From Dehalococcoidia bacterium (GTDB lineage Bacteria; Chloroflexota; Dehalococcoidia; Dehalococcoidales; W693): a stretch of DNA of 7,811 nucleotides. Below the pieces are notes generated by a model. That model searched no databases, was not told the origin of the DNA, and saw only the letters and a program-made list of their open reading frames with translations. The DNA lies in NCBI GenBank assembly GCA_011170385.1, contig DUFE01000008.1:1-7811 (forward strand). Direction: 5' to 3'. Both the position numbers and the translations under genes were made by a program. Below, one piece after another: positions 1-5,620 of this stretch (position 1 is the stretch's first letter; every line of letters starts with the position of its first letter).

Positions 1-558
1 GGCGCCGGCAGGGTTCTGGCAAACGAGATACGCCTGAAGTTAGGAGACAATATAGAGCGCTTCATCGAAAACGGCTGCCTAATCATGGGCATATGCAACG
101 GCTTTCAGGCACTGGTAAAGGCGGGCATCTTACCCGGCGGTGAAAACAGGCACAGGTTGACCCTGACAACCAACGATTCCGGCAGATTCGAGTGCCGATG
201 GGTTCACCTTGCCATAAATTACAGGAGCCGGTGTGTCTTTACCAGAGGGATAGAGCGCTTATACCTGCCGGTAGCCCATGGCGAGGGCAAGCTTGTAGCC
301 GATGCCGCCGTAATAAAAAGTCTGGACGTAGCCCTCTACTATACCGACGAAAAGGGCAACCGCGGCGCCGGCTACCCGCATAACCCCAATGGCTCTATGG
401 CCGATATTGCCGGCATATGCGATGCCACCGGTCGTATCTTCGCCCTGATGCCGCACCCAGAGCGCCATATCCATTACAATCAGCACCCGATGTGGCTGAA
501 GCACGGAAACGGCATCAGGATCTTTAAGAATGCCGTAGAGTGGATAAAGGATCTTTGA
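1..558 (+). CDS. purQ: Phosphoribosylformylglycinamidine synthase, glutaminase subunit PurQ (5'-truncated by the window edge)
   Basis: The reading frame is open from base 1 to the TGA at 556-558 and gives 185 residues, so the N-terminal part (perhaps 70-80 residues) lies outside the window. The protein is a class I glutamine amidotransferase that releases ammonia from glutamine so that PurL can convert FGAR to FGAM in cytosolic purine synthesis. Visible motifs are the nucleophile elbow GICNGFQ, with the catalytic Cys codon at 94-96, the family motif HGEGK, the NPNGS motif, and the His-Pro-Glu catalytic pair in MPHPER with His at 454-456 and Glu at 460-462. The NDSGRFE stretch resembles the longer stand-alone PurQ form and also the amidotransferase domain of large PurL. 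Because the protein ends soon after MPHPER and the N-terminus is unseen, a PurL C-terminal domain cannot be fully excluded, but a separate PurQ is more likely. The next gene follows after 29 bases. Confidence 0.88.
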   Translation, partial: GAGRVLANEIRLKLGDNIERFIENGCLIMGICNGFQALVKAGILPGGENRHRLTLTTNDSGRFECRWVHLAINYRSRCVFTRGIERLYLPVAHGEGKLVADAAVIKSLDVALYYTDEKGNRGAGYPHNPNGSMADIAGICDATGRIFALMPHPERHIHYNQHPMWLKHGNGIRIFKNAVEWIKDL

Positions 559-572
559 CAATTTACAATAAC

Positions 573-583
573 GGGAGGGGAGG
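573..583 (+). promoter_or_regulatory. Ribosome binding site of the LOG-family gene
   Basis: A purine-rich run containing GGGAGG (573-578) and GGGGAGG (577-583) lies 4-9 bases before the ATG at 588. It is the reason for choosing ATG 588 over the in-frame GTG at 540, which lies inside purQ, has no such site, and would add 16 residues unlike the family. Confidence 0.8.
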
Positions 584-587
584 TAAT

Positions 588-1271
588 ATGCAGCACGAAT
601 ACGAAATAAATGAACTGATCAAGGAAGACTCGTGGCGTATGTTCCGCATCATCGGCGAGTTTGTCAGCGGCTTCGACGCCTTGTCCGATGTCGAGCCAGC
701 GGTAAGTATCTACGGCTCAGCACGCCTTAAACCCAACGACGAGCTGTACAAAAGAACGGAGGAAATCTCCGAAAGGCTAGGTAATATGGGCTTCTCCATC
801 ATAACCGGCGGTGGACCAGGGGTTATGGAGGCAGCCAACAAGGGTGCTGCCAAAGCCGGCGCCAATTCCATCGGTCTCAACATCAACCTACCCGAAGAAC
901 AGGCGGGCAACACCTATACAACACGCTCCCTGACATTCAACCACTTCTTCGTCCGCAAGGTAATGCTGGTCAAGTACGCCAGCGCCTTCGTTATAATGCC
1001 CGGCGGCCTTGGCACGCTGGATGAGCTGACCGAGGTGCTCAACCTGATACAGACCTATAAGATAAAACCCTTCCCGGTAATCTTGTATGATGCCGATTTC
1101 TGGCAAGGGTTTCTGGACTGGATGCGCCGGAACAGCCTTGCTAACGGATATATATCCGAGTCAGATCTGAACCTGCTCCGTATCTGTAAAAGTCCGGATG
1201 AGGTAACCGAAACCATCCTTATGTGGTACAGTAAGGGCAAGCTCTCCGGCAAACAAGCGATAACCGGATAG
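588..1271 (+). CDS. LOG family protein (TIGR00730-type nucleotide 5'-monophosphate phosphoribohydrolase)
   Basis: The product is a 227-residue cytosolic Rossmann-fold protein of the LOG / 'lysine decarboxylase-like' family. Characterised members cleave the N-glycosidic bond of nucleoside 5'-monophosphates, releasing base and ribose 5-phosphate; plant members activate cytokinins. Seen here are SIYGSAR (40-46), GGGPGVMEA (74-82), an Arg-Lys pair at 123-124 in the expected active-site helix, and the hallmark PGGxGTxxE motif as PGGLGTLDE (138-146) with its Glu at 146. The annotation 'lysine decarboxylase' given to some homologues is not supported by these motifs. The first 35 residues are helical and precede the conserved core, as in the slightly longer bacterial members. 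The gene sits 29 bases after purQ and may be cotranscribed with it, which would fit a role in purine nucleotide salvage or clean-up, but its real substrate cannot be read from the sequence. Confidence 0.9.
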   Translation: MQHEYEINELIKEDSWRMFRIIGEFVSGFDALSDVEPAVSIYGSARLKPNDELYKRTEEISERLGNMGFSIITGGGPGVMEAANKGAAKAGANSIGLNINLPEEQAGNTYTTRSLTFNHFFVRKVMLVKYASAFVIMPGGLGTLDELTEVLNLIQTYKIKPFPVILYDADFWQGFLDWMRRNSLANGYISESDLNLLRICKSPDEVTETILMWYSKGKLSGKQAITG

Positions 1272-1299
1272 GCTTTCGCAAACAGATACCGATCCGCTA

Positions 1300-1328
1300 T
1301 TTACTGCATATTAAGGGTATGCTATACT
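1300..1328 (+). promoter_or_regulatory. Predicted sigma-70-type promoter of the rpsB-tsf-pyrH-frr cluster
   Basis: A -35 element TTTACT (1300-1305, four of six consensus bases) is followed by a 17-base spacer and a -10 element TATACT (1323-1328, five of six). It lies in the only gap before rpsB. Transcription would begin near 1335, leaving a leader of about 34 bases before the TTG start. Promoter calls by eye are uncertain, but the spacing and placement are both ideal. Confidence 0.65.
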
Positions 1329-1353
1329 GTTAAACTAATGACAGGGAGTTAAA

Positions 1354-1360
1354 GGGAGGA
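1354..1360 (+). promoter_or_regulatory. Ribosome binding site that fixes the TTG start of rpsB
   Basis: GGGAGGA lies 8 bases before the TTG at 1369. A second, weaker copy, GGGAG at 1344-1348, stands 10 bases further upstream, so the leader carries two Shine-Dalgarno-like blocks. No in-frame ATG is available near the start of the S2 homology, so this site decides the start. Confidence 0.75.
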
Positions 1361-1368
1361 TTACTTTA

Positions 1369-2166
1369 TTGCCGGACACAGCCACCATAAAAGAGCTTTT
1401 AGAAGCCGGAGCACACTTCGGTCACCAGACCAGCCGCTGGCACCCGCGGATGAAGAAGTATATCTTTACCAAGCGCAATGGCATCCACATCATAGACCTT
1501 GAGCAGACCGCCACCATGCTGGATAGAGCCTGCCAATTCATAAAAGAGCTGGTTGCCGCAGGCGGCAAGATTCTCTTCGTGGGCACCAAAAAACAAGCCC
1601 AGGATATCATAGCAGAAGAAGCCACCCGTTGCGGTATGTATTACATCAACCAGCGCTGGATAGGCGGGGTGCTGACCAACTTTACCACCATCCAATCGAG
1701 GATAGACTACCTGGTTCGCCTGGAAGACCAGCAAGCCAGGGGCGATTTCAACCGCTTGCCAAAGAAAGAAGCTCTCAAGCTCAACGAGGAAATCGAACGC
1801 CTCAACAGGTTTATGGGTGGCTTCAAAGAGATGACCAGCCTCCCGGATGCCATATTCGTCGTCGACCCGGTAAAGGAAGCTATCGCTCTAGCCGAAGCAA
1901 TACGAATGGATATACCGATAATCGCCATAGTCGATACCAACTGTAACCCGAACAATATAGATTTTCCAATCCCGGCTAATGACGATGCCATAAGAGCCAT
2001 CAAGCTTATGACCACCAAAATTGCCGACGCCGTAATGGAGGGCAAGACGGGTGGTGAGGCATCCGCACCAGCCGGAGAACCAGCCGACACCGCTGGGTCT
2101 CCTGACGCTGCTGGAACCAACAATTCTACCGAAGATATGGAAACAACCGCCAAAGAAGAGCAGTAA
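1369..2166 (+). CDS. rpsB: 30S ribosomal protein S2
   Basis: S2 binds late to the small subunit near the head-body hinge and is needed for S1 docking where S1 exists. The 265-residue product shows the S2 N-terminal signature LLEAGAHFGHQ (10-20) followed by WHPRM (24-28), then FVGTKKQA (70-77), QRWIGGVLTNF (95-105), and the second S2 signature from PDAIFVVDP (159-167) to the downstream DIPIIAIVDTNCNP (181-194). The start is TTG, backed by a strong Shine-Dalgarno sequence; the protein then begins PDTATIKELLEAG, as expected for the family. From about residue 226 the sequence turns into an Ala/Gly/Pro/Glu/Thr-rich tail of about 40 residues ending in Glu-Glu-Gln. This is a low-complexity, probably disordered extension beyond the S2 fold, of a kind seen in several phyla. 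It is the first gene of the rpsB-tsf-pyrH-frr cluster, and tsf follows after 15 bases. Confidence 0.97.
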   Translation: MPDTATIKELLEAGAHFGHQTSRWHPRMKKYIFTKRNGIHIIDLEQTATMLDRACQFIKELVAAGGKILFVGTKKQAQDIIAEEATRCGMYYINQRWIGGVLTNFTTIQSRIDYLVRLEDQQARGDFNRLPKKEALKLNEEIERLNRFMGGFKEMTSLPDAIFVVDPVKEAIALAEAIRMDIPIIAIVDTNCNPNNIDFPIPANDDAIRAIKLMTTKIADAVMEGKTGGEASAPAGEPADTAGSPDAAGTNNSTEDMETTAKEEQ

Positions 2167-2181
2167 AACAGGGAGTAAGAG

Positions 2182-2700
2182 GTGACTATCTCAAAAGCCA
2201 GCATTAAAGAGTTAAGGGAACAGTGTGGTGCCGGTGTTATGGACTGCCACAAAGCCCTCATCGAAGCCGATGGAGATATAGAAAAGGCGCTCGATGTATT
2301 AAAGGAAAGGGGCTTTCTAAAAGCCGCCAAGAAAGCGGAGCGCGTTACCAAACAGGGGCTGGTTGAAGCCTATATCCACACCGGCCGTCGCGTCGGGGCG
2401 ATGATTGAGCTTAATTGCGAGACGGACTTCGTTGCCCTAACCGATGAGTTTAAAGAGCTGGCACATAATATAGCCATGCAGGTAGCCGCTATGTGCCCCC
2501 GTTTCATTTCGGAGGATGACATACCGGAAGATGAGAAGGCGGATACTGAAACCGCTACCGCCTGCCTGCTGCAACAGCCTTATATCAAAGACCCCGATTT
2601 AACCATCGGCGATATTATTGTCCAGACCATAGCCAGGATGGGAGAGAACATCAGAGTAAGCCGGTTTACCAGATTCGAACTGGGCAATCAAGCGGAGTGA
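2182..2700 (+). CDS. tsf: Elongation factor Ts, short form
   Basis: EF-Ts is the guanine-nucleotide exchange factor that recycles EF-Tu-GDP during translation. The N-terminal UBA-like domain (about 4-45) contains the family signature around LREQCGAGVMDCHKAL (11-26). The core follows, with the EF-Tu-contacting TDFV motif at 81-84 inside ELNCETDFV. The C-terminal part has IGDIIVQTIARMGENI (142-157). The product is 172 residues, far below the roughly 280 of the E. coli protein, and matches the short class (as in Thermus) that lacks the second core subdomain and coiled-coil region. The frame is intact and ends naturally, so this is not a truncation. The start is GTG at 2182, with GGGAG at 2171-2175 six bases upstream. 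It lies between rpsB and pyrH, its usual place. Confidence 0.96.
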   Translation: MTISKASIKELREQCGAGVMDCHKALIEADGDIEKALDVLKERGFLKAAKKAERVTKQGLVEAYIHTGRRVGAMIELNCETDFVALTDEFKELAHNIAMQVAAMCPRFISEDDIPEDEKADTETATACLLQQPYIKDPDLTIGDIIVQTIARMGENIRVSRFTRFELGNQAE

Positions 2701-2702
2701 AG

Positions 2703-3428
2703 ATGTCCGATGTCAAGTATAAGCGTGTCTTGCTCAAACTGAGCGGCGAGGCTTTCAGCGGCAATACTCCCTTCGGTATAGATGCACCGACCACAGCCCG
2801 CATAGCCAAGCAGATTGGAAATGTCATTGCTATGGGGGTGGAGGTGGCTATCGTCGTCGGCGGTGGCAATATCTGGCGCGGAGCACAGGCGGCTAAGGAC
2901 GGAATCGACCGTGTTACCGCAGACTACGCCGGTATGCTGGCAACGGTGATAAACGCCCTTGCCCTACAAGACGCACTAGAAAGGGAAGGTATCATTACCC
3001 GAACGCAATCAGCAATCGTTATCGAGCAAGTTGCCGAGCCCTACTTAAGGCGGCGGGCAATCCGCCATCTGGAAAAGGGCCGGGCTTTAATCCTCGCCGG
3101 CGGCACCGGCAATCCCTATATGACCACCGATACCGCCGCCGCACTGCGGGCAGTCGAGGTCGAAGCCGGTGTCCTGCTTATGAGCAAGAACAACGTCGAC
3201 GGCGTCTACAACGCCGACCCTCATAAGAGCCCTACTGCCAGGAAGTTTGAACACCTTACCTTCATAGAGGCTCTAAATATGCGTCTTCAGGTGATGGACT
3301 CCACCGCCCTGTCTCTGTGCCTGGAGAACAATCTGCCCATAATCGTATTCGATCTACAAGCTGAACGCAGCCTGGAGCGCGCTATTAGCGGCGAGCACAT
3401 CGGCACTCTGATAGATAGAGAGAAATAG
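2703..3428 (+). CDS. pyrH: Uridylate kinase (UMP kinase)
   Basis: This cytosolic enzyme phosphorylates UMP to UDP with ATP, feeding RNA, UDP-sugar and CTP synthesis; bacterial members are hexamers of the amino acid kinase fold. The 241-residue product has the phosphate-binding KLSGEAF (12-18), the GGGNIWRG loop (53-60), the UMP-site segment RVTADYAGML with Asp 74, GGTGNP (133-138), TTDTAAALRA (141-150) and the nucleotide-site NNVDGVYNADP (163-173). All match bacterial UMP kinase rather than CMP or adenylate kinase. The ATG at 2703 is preferred because GGAG at 2694-2697 sits five bases upstream. The alternative GTG at 2697 overlaps the tsf stop as GTGA and would add only two residues. The two-base gap from tsf suggests translational coupling. 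Confidence 0.97.
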   Translation: MSDVKYKRVLLKLSGEAFSGNTPFGIDAPTTARIAKQIGNVIAMGVEVAIVVGGGNIWRGAQAAKDGIDRVTADYAGMLATVINALALQDALEREGIITRTQSAIVIEQVAEPYLRRRAIRHLEKGRALILAGGTGNPYMTTDTAAALRAVEVEAGVLLMSKNNVDGVYNADPHKSPTARKFEHLTFIEALNMRLQVMDSTALSLCLENNLPIIVFDLQAERSLERAISGEHIGTLIDREK

Positions 3429-3429
3429 C

Positions 3430-3987
3430 GTGATCGACGAGGTTCTAGCCGAAGCCGAGGCAAAGATGCAGACATCCAGCGATGCCCTGCTACGGGAACT
3501 GTCTGCCATCCGTACCAGCCGCGCCGCACCTGCCCTCATAGAGCATGTTAAAGTGGATTACGCCGGCGTCGAAACACCACTGAAGCACATCGCTGGTATA
3601 TCATCTTCCGGAGCCAGCATGCTCATCGTTCAGCCGTGGGATCCGACCAGTACCAGAAGTATCGAGAAAGCCATCCTTAAATCAAATCTAGGACTGACAC
3701 CGAACATAAACGGCAACATCATCCGCCTCAATGTTCCTCCGCTCTCCGAGGAGAGAAGGCATGAGCTTATTAAGCTAGTCAGAACAAGGACGGAGGAAGG
3801 GAAGGTATCTATACGTAACCTTCGGCGCGATGCTGCCGATGACATCAAGCGACTGGAAAAAGATAAAGAGATATCGCAGGACGAGCAGAAGCGGGCTATG
3901 GACATGCTACAGAAGCTCACCGATAGCTTTATCGACACTGCCGAGCAAGCCAGGCATTCCAAGGAGAAGGAACTGCTGGAGGTATAA
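3430..3987 (+). CDS. frr: Ribosome recycling factor
   Basis: RRF, with EF-G, splits post-termination ribosomes. The 185-residue length is exactly that of the family. It shows the N-terminal helix, then the conserved IRTSRAAPALIEHVKVDYAG (27-46), ISSSGASMLIVQPWD (57-71), the domain II segment from SNLGLTPNINGNIIRL (85-100) to PPLSEERR (103-110), and the long helical C-terminus with RNLRRDA (129-135), including the key Arg at 133. The start is GTG, one base after the pyrH stop. The site upstream is weak (AGAGAGA at 3417-3423), so translation is probably coupled to pyrH. It is the last gene before the terminator-like hairpin at 4016-4035. Confidence 0.97.
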   Translation: MIDEVLAEAEAKMQTSSDALLRELSAIRTSRAAPALIEHVKVDYAGVETPLKHIAGISSSGASMLIVQPWDPTSTRSIEKAILKSNLGLTPNINGNIIRLNVPPLSEERRHELIKLVRTRTEEGKVSIRNLRRDAADDIKRLEKDKEISQDEQKRAMDMLQKLTDSFIDTAEQARHSKEKELLEV

Positions 3988-4015
3988 CCTATTCCGGTAA
4001 TCCTTCAAACAAAGT

Positions 4016-4035
4016 GGGCTATGGCAGCCCTTTTT
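4016..4035 (+). terminator. Candidate Rho-independent terminator after frr
   Basis: A perfect 5-base-pair stem, GGGCT (4016-4020) with AGCCC (4026-4030), encloses the loop ATGGC and is followed at once by TTTTT (4031-4035). AAA at 4011-4013 could extend pairing with the T-tract across a mismatch. The stem is short, so termination may be partial, letting some transcription pass into uppS. It lies 28 bases after the frr stop, in the only wide gap of the second half of the window. Confidence 0.6.
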
Positions 4036-4092
4036 CACAATAGCCAATTGGTGACCACTCTATCTACCCATAAATTTAAAACAGACACGCCC

Positions 4093-4101
4093 TGTTATGA
4101 T
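4093..4101 (+). promoter_or_regulatory. Candidate extended -10 promoter for uppS-cdsA-dxr-rseP
   Basis: TGTTATGAT combines an extended TGn element (4093-4095) with the -10 hexamer TATGAT (4096-4101, five of six consensus bases). A second hexamer, TACAAT (4101-4106), overlaps it. No -35 box is well placed: TTAAAA at 4076-4081 is only 14 bases from the first hexamer or 19 from the second. Transcription would start near 4108-4113, leaving only about 10-15 bases before the uppS ATG. The region is AT-rich compared with the neighbouring genes, as promoters often are. Confidence 0.5.
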
Positions 4102-4122
4102 ACAATAATAGCCGCAAAAGCT

Positions 4123-4821
4123 ATGAAGAAGTTTAACCGCCTGCCCAACCATATAGCCTTCATCCCGGACGGCAACGGCCGCTGGGCGGAGCAGCGTAAT
4201 CTGCCCCGCATCGAGGGGCACCGTGCGGGCATAGAGAGCACCCGCTCACTGGTTAGATACCTTAGCGAATACCGCATAAAATATGTCACCCTTTACAGCT
4301 TCTCTACCGAGAACTGGAACCGCCCCAGGGCAGAGGTAAACAGCCTGCTTAAGATTTTAAGTGAATCCATAGAAAATGAAGCCGCCGAACTTCACCAAAA
4401 CGGCGTTAGAGTCCGCCATATAGGACGCCTTAACAAGCTGCCGCAGCACCTCAAGCAATCTATCGAGGGGGCTGTCGAACTTACCAGAGATAACGCCGGA
4501 ATGAACCTTAACCTCGCCTTCGACTATGGAGGGCGGACCGAAATCGTGGATGCGGTACGCAGTATCGTATCCAAAGGCATACCTTCGCATGATATAGACG
4601 AGGGGCTCTTCAGCAGTCACCTGTATACCGCCGATATGCCATACGTAGACCTGCTGGTACGCACCGGCGGCGAGCTGCGCATCAGCAACTTTCTGCTGTG
4701 GCAATCGGCTTACAGCGAATTATACTTTACCAAAGTCCTCTGGCCCGACTTCGACATTGGAGAGATAGAGAAAGCACTGGCTGCTTACAGCCGCCGGCAA
4801 AGACGCTTCGGCAGGGTATGA
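4123..4821 (+). CDS. uppS: Isoprenyl transferase (undecaprenyl diphosphate synthase family)
   Basis: This cis-prenyltransferase adds isopentenyl units to farnesyl diphosphate, typically to make the C55 lipid carrier used for cell-surface polymers. From ATG 4123 the product is 232 residues. It has the diphosphate-binding motif PDGNGRWA with the catalytic Asp at 16, EGHRAG (31-36), YSFSTENWNRP (58-68), FDYGGR (133-138) and the signature RTGGELRISNFLLWQ (180-194) followed by ELYF. The frame extends upstream to an ATG at 4021, but that codon lies in the loop of the terminator-like hairpin and the added 34 residues do not look like the family. ATG 4123 gives the normal short N-terminus, but it has no recognisable Shine-Dalgarno sequence, which fits a very short mRNA leader. 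Product chain length cannot be judged from the sequence. cdsA follows after one base. Confidence 0.95.
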   Translation: MKKFNRLPNHIAFIPDGNGRWAEQRNLPRIEGHRAGIESTRSLVRYLSEYRIKYVTLYSFSTENWNRPRAEVNSLLKILSESIENEAAELHQNGVRVRHIGRLNKLPQHLKQSIEGAVELTRDNAGMNLNLAFDYGGRTEIVDAVRSIVSKGIPSHDIDEGLFSSHLYTADMPYVDLLVRTGGELRISNFLLWQSAYSELYFTKVLWPDFDIGEIEKALAAYSRRQRRFGRV

Positions 4822-4822
4822 T

Positions 4823-5620
4823 ATGCTTAAAAAGAGGATCATCACAGCGTTCTGCCTGCTGCCCGTACTGGTGGTCGCCGTCTGGTTCGATGAGCCGCTA
4901 CCCTGGCTGACCGTAGTGGCAGCCGTATGGGGAGTACTGGCGGCACTGGAGTTTTACCGGGCGATCAGGGAATCTGGCATTGAGCCGCTTAACTGCTTCG
5001 GGCTTATCTTTATACTGCTGCTCATAATCAGCCCTCACTGTAGCTGGGCTTACGTTAACCCGCTGCTGCTGACATCCATGGTGGTGCTGCCTCCGCTATT
5101 GCTGCTGGTACGCCGTCGCAAGGAAGATGCTTTCATCGGCTGGGTGTGGACTGTAGCCGGCATTATCTACATCGGCTGGCTTCTAAGCCACTTCGTCGCC
5201 TTGAGGGGATTAGAGCACGGCAGGGAATGGGTGCTGTTTGCCTTATTCGTTACCTTCGCCTCGGATACGGCAGCTTATTTTATCGGCAGAGCCTTCGGTA
5301 GACACCCCCTTGCCCCAGATATCAGTCCCAGAAAGACCCGCGAAGGAGCCATCGGCGGTGTCATCGGCGCTGTCATCGCCGGCTTGCTGCTGGTTCTTAT
5401 TTTAAACATACCCATCGATTACGGTGCAGCGTCGCTTCTGGCGCTCGCCATCAGCATTTTCGGCCAGGTTGGAGACCTGTTCGAGTCTCTCTTCAAGCGT
5501 AATATGGGGGTAAAGGATTCGGGCAGGTATATGCCAGGGCATGGCGGTTTCCTCGACCGCATGGACAGCGTCGTTTTTGCTGGCGTTGTAGTATACTATT
5601 ACGTGATATGGCTGATATAG
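4823..5620 (+). CDS. cdsA: Phosphatidate cytidylyltransferase (CDP-diglyceride synthase)
   Basis: This integral membrane enzyme makes CDP-diacylglycerol from phosphatidic acid and CTP, the branch point for phospholipid synthesis. The 265-residue product is mostly hydrophobic, with membrane segments around 8-22, 28-45, 58-71, 80-96, 107-124, 137-154, 175-195, 201-215 and 248-265. Polar catalytic loops follow FASDTAAYFIGRAFGRH (145-161) and SPRKTREG (168-175). The C-terminal CDS signature is complete: GDLFESLFKR (217-226), KDSG (231-234), PGHGGFLDRMD (238-248). The ATG is one base after the uppS stop, with CAGGG at 4812-4816 as a modest ribosome binding site. The last 13 bases overlap the start of dxr. 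Confidence 0.96.
   Translation: MLKKRIITAFCLLPVLVVAVWFDEPLPWLTVVAAVWGVLAALEFYRAIRESGIEPLNCFGLIFILLLIISPHCSWAYVNPLLLTSMVVLPPLLLLVRRRKEDAFIGWVWTVAGIIYIGWLLSHFVALRGLEHGREWVLFALFVTFASDTAAYFIGRAFGRHPLAPDISPRKTREGAIGGVIGAVIAGLLLVLILNIPIDYGAASLLALAISIFGQVGDLFESLFKRNMGVKDSGRYMPGHGGFLDRMDSVVFAGVVVYYYVIWLI

Noticed and set aside
540..587. GTG at 540 as an upstream start for the LOG gene
   Set aside because: It lies inside the end of purQ without an SD sequence, while ATG 588 has a strong one at the right distance.
1265..1296. Inverted repeat CGGAT / ATCCG after the LOG gene as a terminator
   Set aside because: The stem is only 5 bp with a 22-base loop and no T-tract follows, so it is probably chance.
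1707..2351. Long open frame on the minus strand (214 codons) opposite rpsB and tsf
   Set aside because: It lies antisense to two firmly identified genes, spans their junction, and its Ser/Ala-rich translation matches no family I recognise; it is a shadow of coding bias.
2697..2702. GTG at 2697 as the start of pyrH
   Set aside because: It overlaps the tsf stop as GTGA, but the only SD-like GGAG (2694-2697) overlaps it and is spaced correctly for ATG 2703 instead. It remains possible by coupling.
4021..4122. ATG at 4021 as the start of uppS
   Set aside because: The codon sits in the loop of the terminator-like hairpin, has no SD, and adds 34 residues unlike the family; the frame upstream of 4123 also spans the promoter candidate.
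5592..5597. TATACT near the end of cdsA as a -10 element for dxr
   Set aside because: No -35 box at a usable distance and no extended TG element; it lies in codons for a Tyr-rich membrane segment.
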